Below, piece after piece: positions 11,116 to 22,334 of a stretch of 64,000 bases of DNA (its first letter is position 1; every line of letters begins with the position of its first letter). Below the pieces are notes generated by a model. It was given only the letters and a program-made list of their open reading frames with translations. It searched no databases and was not told the DNA's origin. Source of the stretch: Ptychodera flava (Eukaryota > Hemichordata > Enteropneusta > Ptychoderidae). The stretch spans positions 4,376,501-4,440,500 of the forward strand of contig NW_027248277.1 in the NCBI RefSeq assembly GCF_041260155.1, written 5' to 3'. The translations under genes were made by a program, and so were the position numbers.

Positions 11116-12920
11116 ATATGCAAAAAATGTGCCCTCCTACTGAATTTTGATGCCCACTACTCTCAAGTATCTTTGGCCTGTCCCTACCCACTCCCCACAA
11201 TTCAAGTTTGTAAAACTCACCTTTCAACACCTGCTGCTTCTATCTGACTTACACAGGTTGTAGTATAGGCTTTAGTTCGTGCCATTCCTAGTTTACATGG
11301 ATCACAGCTAGAAACCTAATGAAGAGGCAAAATGTGAAATGTCTCAGAACTCCATGAAATCAAATATGGCCATTACACAGATAGACATCCAGTATAACAA
11401 CAAATAACATTTTTGCATTTATAAATTGGTGAGCATAAAAACATATTACATATTTAGTATGATAAATTAATGGGCAAGATAACATAAAATATGTTTTTGT
11501 TTTAAAATTAAAATATTTCAAAAATACCAAGAAAAATGTAGAGGTAATGCCGTAGATAAGAAATCCGATTTTGGGTTTAGTTTATGGATATTGGAAAATA
11601 AGACCTAAATGCTACTGTGAAAATGCGAGTAACTACAGAATTTAGAATGGCATCAACATGTCCAAACATCAAGGTCTGCATACATGCAGCGGTTAAATTG
11701 CTGCAGTAACATACAGACAGAGAGATAGATACATATGGACACTCAGACACATACCATTTGGTCCTAATACACATTAATAAGAAGAAACTTAACCAGAGAC
11801 AAAACAAAAGGATGGTATGTTATAACAAACACACTAAATATACACACTATTACTTAGGTAATTAAGTGATCATATCATCCTAGGTTTATTGGTCAGAACA
11901 GAGTCAGCGTCAATCAATTAGTGTACTATCATATTACACTCAAAATCGATCAAGCTGCAAAACTCAATTGGCCGGTTACAGTGTTGTTTTAAGTGAGCAT
12001 GAAAGTTCATGTACCTTTGGAAATTGACCGGCAAGACTAGTATCATATAAAAGATGCATGTTCAAAATGATTGTGAAGTTCATGACTCAACAATGACTCA
12101 ACAGTATGTTTTTCTCTTGTTCGCATCAGGTACAAAGAAGAAACATACATGACATTGCAGAGTGTGGTGATTTTTTGTTTATTGGAGATGTCTGAGTGTG
12201 TGGAGTGGCCTTGGTGTGTCGTCCAACTGGGAGCATGTAAATGAATAAAGATGTGAACAAGACCACTTCCAAGCCCTGTTGAATTAATGTTGTAAAAAGT
12301 GCTGATTCACATTGATTGAAACATCACCTTGGCCAATTAAGTTTTTCAAATGGACAGAATTTGAGTGTTGTATGGTCTAACATTAGCTTGTTGTGTAATC
12401 ATGTGTCCATCTTATGTATCATACCACAGGTAGTGAACAACTGCAAAGGACTAAGACCTATAATGTTTGTAAATACAAATATTTATGCAAGTGTAGATAA
12501 TGATACTCCTGCTTTAAAAGATGCAGAGAATGACTGTTTATGACAATGCAAATAATTCAATCCATTGAAAGTGATACTGAAAGATTTGCACTGCCAGGCA
12601 ATATTCGCTAATGTGAATTTACAGGTTCATTTAAATGTGAGTTTTACATGAATCTCCTCTTAAACATACAGGGCAAACTTAACACCCTCTTTTGTTTCAT
12701 TAGTAAATGAAATCACATGATTACACAACATCATGAGATATACAAAATTAAAACTTGAATTTTACAAATATCATTATTTTAAATTCTGTTATAATCTCTT
12801 CACTAACACTATTACTCACTGTGCATCGTTGACAGAATCTGAGTGATGAAACACCGGTATGATTGACAGCTTCAGACTGTCTCACATTGTCAGCTTACAA
12901 CTATTACTTCAGTATTTAGA
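11115..12920. other. Non-coding stretch
   Basis: No supported gene or repeat. It lies downstream of the minus-strand zinc-finger gene and may include its 3' region or introns. Confidence 0.4.
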
Positions 12921-12978
12921 CTAGCATGATACATAACAACCCCTCTCCTCTCCAAAACTGCCAAAAACAATTCTGCAA

Positions 12979-15458
12979 CTATTGGTTTGTTAATTCCATT
13001 GTATCAACTACAGTGGAGCCATTGACAAATGAAATGTTCTCCAGTTTATTGTTTTCCTCTTTTGGAAGACCACCTAACATCATGCACCATACACTGTGGG
13101 GATTCCACTTCTTTGTACTGCTAATACCAACATCATCAGAAAATAAGATAACAGGAACTGTAACTACTATCTTACCGAGGTTTTCTGCCATTTTCTTGAT
13201 TGGATGTTGTTCACTTACTGTTCTTATGAACTGAAACAGGAATTCAATAACAATATCAGCATTCAATCAAGTAATGGCACACAAAAAGCCAATGAAAACA
13301 ACAATTTTCAAGTTAAAGGTTGATCATCACTCAAATTTACATTCAAGAATTGATGATATTATAGCGTTAAAATGTGAACTAATGCCATCTTTTTCATAGT
13401 AATCACCATGCCGTGTACATAAAAAACATGTTTACTGATTATAATCACAATATGGTCCCACTGTAGTAGTGGGGGAAATATTTAATTCCATTTTGATTTT
13501 CATCTTATGAAGCTTAACAATTATGAAACACAGAATGCATATTGTGAGCAAATATTACCTCATTTGAAAGTTGGTTCCATCCATTGTCAGTGATCTTCCA
13601 ACCTATAGTTTTGTGGTCCAGCTTTCCTCTATAGTGGCCTCTCAAATGACCGTTTTCTACATTTAGGACTCTGTCTGTATGGCACACTTTATCACCATAA
13701 ATTTTGCACTGGATCAATTTCAGAAGCACACTTGGCTGGGCTCTATCATATTCACCATGAGGCACCTAGAATACATACAAACAAGCCAAATTTATGTAGC
13801 ACTATCCAATCACAGTTGTTTATTTCTGAAAGACCTCTTCCTCCCGACATAAGAACCATCAGTATCTTAAATATTAGGCACATTTTTTCTGAAAGTACTG
13901 ATAGAGATGAAACTGATATGGTTTGTGTTCAGTATCCAAAGAGCAAAATGTTCTTTGTTTTTATAGGTGATAATCGCCATATGTTTACTTTTCTGTATGC
14001 CAAGCATATTCACATACATATATTTGTGGACAATTTTTACACCTAACTAAACTGGAATAGTATAACTGCAAAACTAATATTAAACAAGTCATCTCTGATG
14101 ACACAGTTCCCGCTCACACCATTAATTGACATGCACATGCACAATACAATGTCTGTGTGCCAAGTTTGAATGAGATCTGTTCAGGGATAGTTATCGTTCA
14201 AAAACATGAAAAAATCACAAAAAAATAGATGCTTGGCAGCCATATTTGATGGTATCCCGAAATAAATTAACGTGCATATATATGCCATAGTACGTTATCT
14301 GTGTACCAACATTGAAAAAAAAGGGTTCAAGGATAGTTGAGTTATGATTCATAAACATGAAAAAATTACAACAAAATGACCGCCTGGTGGCCAATTTGGA
14401 TTGTATCGCAAAATCAATTGACATGCATATGAATGCAACAGTACACTGCCCTAGCACACAGTTTGAAAAAAATGGCTCAAGGGTGACAGAGAATGGCTGC
14501 TGACTGATAGACAGACTGACGGAGAGACGGGACCCAACCCAATCTATAAGTACCCGTTGGTCTGCGTCACAGGGACTAAAAACTCACCTCTATGTATACA
14601 GAGGATAAGTATCCAAGCAGTTTTGTGTTTCATATTCAAACCATACAAATTCTTTCAAAAAGTAGACGTCATTGTTCATCTCTACCATAGGGGTATAAAA
14701 TCTTTGTTCAGCGCCCACTTCTTGGCTTCATACATTTCTCTGGAAAAAATATTTAACCATTATTTGATCCGGTAAATGAATCTATATATTTTAACCCAAG
14801 GTAGTGAATCAATTAACATTATAACACACCTAAACTGAAGCCTGAGCTGTGAACACTGTTGTATCATGTGCTGTAACTAGGGTTGTTGAAGACTTGGAAA
14901 CAGGAGAGGCTTGAGTGACTATGGTACATGTAGTTGTTGTACAAAATTTCTTTGCAATCTGGGGAAAGAACATGATACAGGACATGAAAGTTATAGGGTA
15001 ACTGGGCTAGTAAAGTTACTCCTCAAATGCTGAACATCTGGCTAAAGCAGTTATATCTTTATTCAAATCAGATACATTCATTTCTTATGAGGTTCTCATT
15101 AATTCATTTTCTTGCTAGATTTCAAAACTTCAACTTTGGGATTCTTCAACCCATTTGGATCATCCAGCATTTGCATAAAAAACCTTTCAAATCAATAATA
15201 TCAAATTTGCAATGCCAGGACTTTACCATAGTCAATGATGTTAAAGATTATTTAATTTTATCAAATGTATAAATGTACATACCGGCAATTCTGATGACTC
15301 CTCAATTTCAATGTTTCCATACTTTTCCCTTGCCAACAACATCTCTTGATATTTATGAGCTTTGCTACCAACATGCTTTCTAAGGTACCGAACTGATGCA
15401 AAGTCCTTACTACACACTCTACATGAGTGTTTTGATTTTTGCTGCAACATTACAGCAC
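12979..15458 (-). CDS. Multi-exon gene with a C2H2 zinc finger (uncharacterised)
   Basis: Four candidate exons read right to left with AG/GT borders. Exon 15283-15458 encodes one C2H2 finger (CRVCSKDF, then RKHVGSKAH) and ends at GTATGT. Exon 14830-14958 follows a TTCTTTCCCCAG acceptor and encodes a Ser/Thr-rich linker. A stop falls next to its GTGTGT donor, so the true donor may be a few bases upstream. Exon 13559-13765 (69 codons, phase 0/0) encodes VPHGEYDRAQPSVLLKL and, near its end, WKITDNGWNQLSNE. Exon 12979-13230 (phase 0) includes VTVPVILFSDDVGISSTKKW and MMLGGLPKEENNK. The DD..S..KKWN signature recalls uncharacterised proteins common in transposon-rich invertebrate genomes, but I cannot name the family. 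The first exon and 3' end are not resolved. Role is unknown; DNA binding is inferred from the finger. Confidence 0.55.
14090..14545. repeat. Three-unit intronic repeat of about 135 bp
   Basis: ACATGAAAAAATTACAA/ATCACAA, TTGACATGCATAT and AGTTTGAAAAAAATGG recur three times. The block ends in a degenerate GACAGACTGACGG segment. It lies in the intron between exons 13559-13765 and 14830-14958 and resembles the internal organisation of the 10.5-11.1 kb repeat. Confidence 0.6.
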
Positions 15459-15922
15459 CTTTGTAAAACAAAATGTAATACAGAACGATTTTGAAGTTGC
15501 AAATACCAAAAACAATTCTACATGGCTGCCTGCATTTGTCAATAACTGATGGAAACAATCGGACAGACTTTATTCACTCGGTTTAAGTTTTTTCTTGTAT
15601 TTATGACGATCTAAGTTTGAGGCAAATGAGATCTCATATTTTATCTAAATCAAAGTGGTACACAGAGTACATCTGAAAGTACTCCTTTATGCAGAGGATG
15701 TCACTATCCCTCCGACTGTTAAACGTTTGACCATATGGACTGCAACATCCCCTTAATACCATTTAGAATATACTATAAGACGATGTTTAGGGGAAGGAAT
15801 CGAATATAATTTACACTAATTGGCCGAGTCACAACAATATTTAACCGGCTGAAAATACTTTTGACCTTGGCAAATTTAGGTCAACTTCTTTTTGAAGCAA
15901 TCGTGTGAAACACACTCGGCGG

Positions 15923-16043
15923 TAGCTGCAATAATTGTAGCCTTGGTTGTTGGTGGGGATTGGGCTTCTGTCGTGCGGCTCGTGCCTTGCACGACAGAAG
16001 CCCAATTCCCAACCAACAACCAAGGCTACAATTATTGCAGCTA
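15923..16043. mobile_element. 121 bp hairpin insertion with 9 bp TSD (TAGCTG family, copy 1)
   Basis: Starts TAGCTGCAATAATTG and ends with its complement. The arms are 54-55 nt with one mismatch and one single-base gap, and the loop is 12 nt. It is flanked on both sides by ACTCGGCGG (15914-15922 and 16044-16052), an exact 9 bp direct repeat. That marks it as an insertion rather than a local palindrome. It has no coding capacity. A 9 bp duplication fits Mutator-like transposition, but the transposase source is not in the window. Confidence 0.8.
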
Positions 16044-16822
16044 ACTCGGCGGAAGACCATCGATGGTGGGAATGTGGGTTGTTGCAGTAAAATGCTGAGC
16101 TGCACTTGCACACAAAGTACTTCCTACCTATAATCCCACACGAATGCGGTCCAATACTCTAGCGAAAGACGGTCGACGGCAGCCTATAATGCAATCATCT
16201 GAAGCAATGCACTGCCATGCCTCTAATTCAGCATTGCAACTTGCAAGCCACAATTTTTCGTTATAACTCACACCAAATCAGACGATCAAAAAGCTAACAA
16301 AACAACCTTACCTACTTGTGTGCGTTTATTTCACAAGATTCCGGAGCCGAGCAGACAACATTTCCACCAAAGACGAGGAACACGCAGAATGAGTCTCCGT
16401 ACGTACGATACATACAAATTTCATGGATGCGATTGTGTCAAATCAGCTTCCGCGTCATTGGTTATAAAAATGAAAGAGCGCCCCCAACTTGTTCTATCAT
16501 CCAATAGGACACTCCGTTACCGCTGTGTACGTTTTGACTTGGATGTAAACAACAATTTATGGCGATCGGATTTGACCGATAGTCAACAGACATACCTTTT
16601 TCCCAATGATATTATAAATTATTTTTAAAAAATCAAAATAATCATGAGAAATTGAACAGGTATAATGCAAACATTAACTTCACAGAAACAATAATTGATA
16701 ATTTATTTTAAGAAACGACCACGCCGTTGCAGTAGGGAAAACCGCGCGCGCCGCACCAGCCCTCGGCAGACGATAACTGGTGTCCCGTTTGCGACGGAGA
16801 GGTACAGCGCTGGCGATTCACC

Positions 16823-17970
16823 ATGGCAAGCTCCAGCATATCTCCAGTGTTTGGTCCTTCTCAAAGTTCTAATAATCATCACCAGAAACGTCGTCAGCTG
16901 GACTTTGATCATGTAGTTGGAGCGAAGAAAACTAAAACGGACATCTCAAAGAAAGCAAAAAGTAAGCAAGTTTCTTTGGTTCTCGAAAATGTGTGTGCCA
17001 ATAACAATCCGTGCAGCTGAAACCTATGGACGCACTATGCCAATTCAAACTGGGCTGGTTATACTTTATTCAGTTTTGATGTCTGTTTTCAATTGGTAAT
17101 ACCACATGACTTTTTTTTCTTGATTTATTTTTATTTATTTTATTTTATTTTATATTTTTTTAGAGAGGGGAGGGGGTGTGTCATCATCCTACAAGCTTAT
17201 AAACCTCAAGTAAAAACTTTCTAATCTCATTTTATAGAACACCAAGGGACAGGTCAGTTTCTTCATGGGGGGCTATGGATTTCTAGGGTGTCACCTTGTT
17301 TTTGACTTCGTATGTTTTTGAAATGCCCAACAGACAGGGTGGGGTAGTGTGTTTTTAAATTTCGACACAGGCTCATAGCCTGTACTTGCCTAACAGCCAT
17401 TGTGTTGGCCACAAATTTCTTCACTCAGTTGCATTTTGCAGCATACTCTTTGAGTGCGTAACTTTAATAATAATAAGACATATTTTTCAGGGCCCCTTCC
17501 AAGCCTGAAATTTTAATTTATCACACATATCAGAGATATCTGGATGTTTAATATTTTTCGACACGCCTTTCGGACACGGTCACATATCAGAGATATATGT
17601 CAGAAATATCTTGATGTCTGTAAATTGAAAGTCAATGTTTTGCAAAGTGTAGGCCTACTTCATTATGAAATCTGCAGTTCATATGAAAAGCATCACAAGT
17701 TCCTGACTGATACTTTTCTATTTTCTCTATGAGAATTCAGTATTAGAAGGCAACAATTGTGCTAATATTTCACAATCAAGTTTTTCCTTCGACAATTCTG
17801 GATATCTGGTTATGCATACAAAGTGTGAAATACATTCACAGCTCATTCAAAATACTGTAATTAAAAATACTGAAATTCAAAATCTAGAATTGACTCTTTT
17901 AAGACCCTTTCTTACAACTGACATTACAACAATTTTATTAAACACATGACAGAATCTTTGAAATACTCCC

Positions 17971-18033
<63 letters not shown>

Positions 18034-18302
18034 GCATATACACTGAATTATTGAATTTATAACCACAGCCTGCAACATTCAAGCAACATTAGGGTGAAAA
18101 ATAAAAACAACATATTTTATTTGATATCTGATCTTGTTTACAAATTTAATATTGTAAATAATGTAGGTAACTGTACAAATACTTCTTTTTCTTTTGTATT
18201 TTTTCAGCGGAAATTCAACAGAGACAGGGAGCTGGAAAGGAAGGGGTTTTTAATCTTACCAAGATTGGTTACACATCTATCTGGCAGAAAGTTGTCTTAT
18301 GA
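16823..18302 (+). CDS. Short two-exon gene candidate (about 77 aa, unknown function)
   Basis: A CpG-rich leader precedes ATG in good context (CACCATGG) at 16823. Exon 1 (16823-16961) encodes a Ser/Asn/His-rich then Lys-rich start (MASSSISPVFGPSQSSNN, later KKTKTDISKKAK) and ends at a GTAAGC donor, phase 1. The next clear acceptor (TATTTTTTCAG at 18207) opens an exon in the matching phase. It reads TEIQQRQGAGKEG, then TKIGYTSIWQKVVL, and stops at 18300-18302. AATAAA lies 150 bp downstream. The basic stretch could be a nuclear localisation signal. I do not recognise the protein, and an exon may be missed in between. Confidence 0.4.
17973..18031. repeat. (TA)n microsatellite
   Basis: About 29 TA units without interruption, in the intron of the preceding gene candidate. 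Confidence 0.95.
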
Positions 18303-18452
18303 GTCGATCGGTAAAGAATGAAGATGAAGAATTTTATTCAATTTATGAATGATTTTATTGTTTTACAGTTACACTTCTTGTTTCCTTGTTCATTGTTAAA
18401 CTGCTATTATTCATGCTTTTTATTACAATTCTACATTTTTAAACAGTGGGGT

Positions 18453-18458
18453 AATAAA
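18453..18458 (+). terminator. Candidate polyadenylation signal AATAAA
   Basis: AATAAA follows the stop at 18302 by 150 bp, in a T-rich then GT-rich context. It supports a plus-strand transcript ending here. Confidence 0.35.
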
Positions 18459-18734
18459 CTGTAATTCCCTGTACATCCAAGTCTGGTGGTCAGTCTCTGA
18501 ATTTACACATAGCAAACATAAACTCCTAAGCAATTTCAATGCGTTTAATTTATGTCATGTGCATTTGAGTTAAACATATATGCTCATTCTGAAAGCCTTG
18601 AGTGAGACTACAGAGAAATATTTCTATATGCTTGTTCCCACACATTTATAACAAAAGAGCAACTTTGATACACTTGTGTTCCATCACTGCCATATGCATT
18701 TCATAGCAGGAATGTAATAAACAAACTTCAGTAA

Positions 18735-19190
18735 TGTTGCATAAAAGGTACACTCATGTAACATCAATGTCTTGGCAGGGCTGCAACATGAATGTTTGGG
18801 TTGTCATGGTACAGTGCTGCAACAATAATGCTCCATAAAAGGTACACTCATGTGACATCAATGTCCTGGCAGGGCTGCAACATGAATGTTTGGGTTGTCA
18901 TGGTACACTGCTGCAACAATAATGCTCCATAAAAGGTACACTCATGTGACATCAATGTCCTGGCAGGGCTGCAACACACATACTGTGGCTGTCATGGTAC
19001 ACTGCTGTAACAGTAATGTTTCACGTATGGTGCACTGTAGGTACAGTACTGCTACACGCATGCTGCACACATGTTCCAGCATGCCTGTAGCAGTACTGCA
19101 GGATCATGCCTGCAACACGACTGACATAACTACAATGTAACAGAAGTGCTGCACTGCAGTTACTAGCCAGTTATGCTACATCACTGCAGA
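18735..19190 (+). repeat. 94 bp tandem repeat and related degenerate units
   Basis: CATAAAAGGTACACTCATG starts units at 18740, 18834 and 18928, a 94 bp period. Each unit contains GGCAGGGCTGCAACA and GTCATGGTACA. After 19010 the units decay into GCAGTACTGC/GTAACAG vocabulary shared with 6.42-6.74 kb. An 84-codon frame across it is repeat translation. Confidence 0.8.
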
Positions 19191-19194
19191 CTTT

Positions 19195-19930
19195 TAGCTG
19201 TGTAGTTCCGATTTCATTTACCGTATTTGTCAACAATAACAGTGGTCATTCATATGAAGGCTATGTTTCATCTTGAGACTTGGAATCTATCATGCTAGTA
19301 GAATGCCAAGGAGTATAATGGAAATCCCACAGAACAAAAAATAAAGAAAAATGGTCCAAAGTCACCGATACTATGTATTTAATGTTTAAATCAATGTGAG
19401 TAGATTTTTTTCTTGTACATAGAAATGGAAGCTTTTCATAATTTATCATTCTAAATTGGCACTTGTTATCTAAGTCAGCGTCACACTGGTAATTCACAAT
19501 TTTTTCTCCTGAACATATGTTAATAGTGTTGAATTTATTGTAGTATGTAAGGTATTTCAGTTAAAATTGGTTGCATTTTGTTACAATTGTTACATTTATG
19601 AAAATGAAATCTCCTGATAATCTGTGGTGATATATCATATCATCCCTTGCATTTTGTGAAATTTCATCAGTTAGAACCTCGGGACGGGGTGTTTGTAGAA
19701 ACAAATGTAAAATGGCAGCATATCAAGAGAATTGAAATTTTTTTTTACAAAAATTTCCATAATATTACATTTATATGGATGGTTAAATTTATGACATTGT
19801 CGCACTGTTACATTCAAGAAAAGGTATTTTAAAGTGGAATCTGTGTTTTATCACAGATGTGTTTTGTGAATACACCTAGCTAATCTGCCTACCCTACATC
19901 TTCACCTTCGTTCCCTTAGCCAATCAGCTC
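19195..19930. other. Non-coding stretch
   Basis: Nothing supportable seen. Confidence 0.45.
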
Positions 19931-20235
19931 TTCTACCTGTGACTGTTATCAATATTCCTTCCCGGCCAATCGGCCACTTTTGCACACAACACAGCATCAT
20001 TCGCCCTTGTCTAATCGCCCCCATTCATTCATTCATTCATTGGGGACAGCCGCTGGGCTTATGTCATACCAGCCCGGCCCATCCCACAAGCATCCCCTTT
20101 CTCCTCCTCTCTTTTCCTTAAGTGTTCGGGCTTTGGATTCCATCCTGACCCCCATTTCTCGGGAATTTCACTCCTTTCCAACATTTTGGCCTCTCAGGAT
20201 GGCTTCATCACTTCATCAGGAGGTTACTGTACATG
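19930..20235 (+). other. C/T-rich block of unknown origin
   Basis: Base composition changes sharply to C- and T-rich, with CCAATCGGCC, an (ATTC)5 run at 20022-20041 and a CTTTCTCCTCCTCTC tract. It ends with a short open frame starting at a well-placed ATG near 20199. The surroundings are AT-rich, so this may be a retroelement fragment or a promoter-proximal region. I cannot decide. Confidence 0.35.
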
Positions 20236-20239
20236 ATTT

Positions 20240-21170
20240 ACCAAATTAATGGTGCAATAGGACAAAAGAAAAACCAGGACTGATTATGTTCTTACATGCA
20301 CAGACAAGTATAATCAAGAATAACAAATACTCTGTTTTGAAAACAATGTAAACAAATCTTTAATAACTAAAATAATCACATTGAAGTTTTAAACACTTCT
20401 ACATTTCACAATTCCTGGTGATATGTGTCAAATATAAGGCAAAGACTAAGTGCAATCAAAGTGGAATACTGTAGAATACTGTATGACAAGCTATGCACTG
20501 TAATGTTAAAGTAATTGTTTGGATCAACCCCAAATAACTACAAAATTACAGTAAACAAGGGAAATCAACTGCTATTACCTTACAAAATAACAGAATAAAA
20601 ACCAACTACACCAATGACATCAGGGTGAATACCATGATTAAAATTCAGCAAATTGTATGTTTAAATTTAAGTCATTTTTTATTTTAAAAATAACTTCTTT
20701 GTACTAGTCCCTTTAAACTTAGTGATCTTTAAAGTTTTGAGTTATGGCAAAATTAGAAAGATGTAAAAGTGACATTAGCTCATCATCAATGTCTTGATGT
20801 ACAATTAAATATCCTGACCTGGAGAAACCAACCAAACAGATTTAACCACAAAATTAAGCACCAATGAACAAGATCAGCCGTTGCTGTAGTGAATTTGTAA
20901 CAATGTTGGCAGAGTACATGTCAAAGATATTGAAACAAATTACCAAATATTGAGCATTTGCTTATAAGCTGCATAAAAAGAAAACTTCTTGTGCTCATTT
21001 TCCAGTAAAATATTTGTCATCAATAAATGCACAACAATATTATTTTGGAGGAATCAGCTTTTGCAAAACCTTACTCACTGTGTGTGGTCATGTAGCCCCT
21101 TCTGTATAGTAATCGGCAACATGATAAAAGCTAATTAATTACTCAGAGGCAATTAGAAGGACAGCATTAA
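20240..21170. other. Non-coding stretch
   Basis: No supported exon or repeat. It may belong to an intron or the 3' region of the minus-strand gene whose exons lie at 22.3-24.5 kb. Confidence 0.4.
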
Positions 21171-21171
21171 A

Positions 21172-21335
21172 GGCACATGGGCTGCAACTTTTGGCATTAT
21201 TTTCATGATTTTGTATTTAGATTAAAATTAGTTCATAGAAATGTTCTTACTCAAAGATATTTACTCAAGCATAATTATACACTGAGTGAGACTGCATGGG
21301 GTGGTTTCAGTATGACAGTCTCAGCAAAGACGTCC
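21172..21335 (+). repeat. Dispersed repeat, copy 1
   Basis: Begins TTAAAGGCACATGGGCTGCA and continues through ATTATTTTCATGATTTT, TTAGTTCATAGAAATG, TTACTCAAAGAT and TGGTTTCAGTATGACA. The same order, inverted, lies at 49668-49830. The first motif alone recurs at 43959. Class unknown; probably a MITE or SINE-like sequence. Confidence 0.65.
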
Positions 21336-21904
21336 AAATGCTGTGACAGCTAGAGCTGACTAGGTCTGTAGCCAGCGCTGTGGGCAAAGTCACTTGAAAT
21401 TTCTGTCTGTCTCGTCACTGTATGAACAGGACTCAGTACAGAATGTACACACATTTATTTTTGTATTTAACTATATCATTAAAAACTGACACCTTTTTCT
21501 TTAATTCATTCATGAAATTTTCAGAAAATGTATCAGGCTACGACACACTACTGTCCAAAAACTGGTATTTCAGTTATAGTACGTGTGGTAACAAAACTAC
21601 ATACAGACAGAAATTACATTACTGTATACATTCCTGTAATGCCAAACCTGATTCAAACCAGTCCATACACCCTTATAGCTGACCAGTTTTACAGGTCTTT
21701 CAACAGAGGTTAAAACTTTTAGCACCAGAAAAAAGAATGTAGTTAGAAAAACACTAGCCAAGAGAAACATCCTAAACATCTTGTCAATTGTCAAGATACT
21801 GAGAATACACAGAAATAGAGAATATTAGCAAATATAAATATAAAATATATCTTTATTAGAGAATAAAATATTAATTTCATATAGAACAAAAACAATTGTT
21901 TTTA

Positions 21905-22275
21905 TGGTCTATGCGTACCTAGATACTCTGCTAGACATATACCTCTATTACATATCCCTTATTGTAGAGTTGATGTTACACAAAATGGCCTGATTGGACG
22001 TACGTCACGACTTTTTAATGATCTGATTGATAAGGTTTGTGATGTCGATGTTTTTGAAGAATCTCATTCAACTTTTTAAAGACATGTTAATTTGTTTTTG
22101 TCAATATTGTTTGATTTTTAGAGTGCTTTTTTGTTTGTTTAAATTTTAGCGTATTTTATCCTTCTCTTTTTTATGTTCTTGTCTGTAAGTGGCTGCCTGA
22201 TGGCGCTGTTGATGAGAAAATAAAATAAAATAAAATAAAATAAAAAAACAAAACAAACAAACAAAAAAAACCAAG
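21905..22275 (+). mobile_element. 5'-truncated LINE 3' end with (AAAAT)n tail
   Basis: A short frame reads CRVDVTQNGLIGRTSRLFND, a few residues, then VDVFEESHS. This resembles the C-terminus of CR1/jockey-type ORF2 proteins. It breaks at a stop and runs into TGATGAGAAAATAAAATAAA and a (AAAAT)5 run at 22222-22245, then A-rich sequence. Position, tail and strand agree with a truncated LINE copy. Class is inferred. Confidence 0.5.
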
Positions 22276-22334
22276 ATAACAATCCTATTGAATGTAGAGA
22301 TTAAAAACAGGAACTTGACAAAACAAGTACTTAC

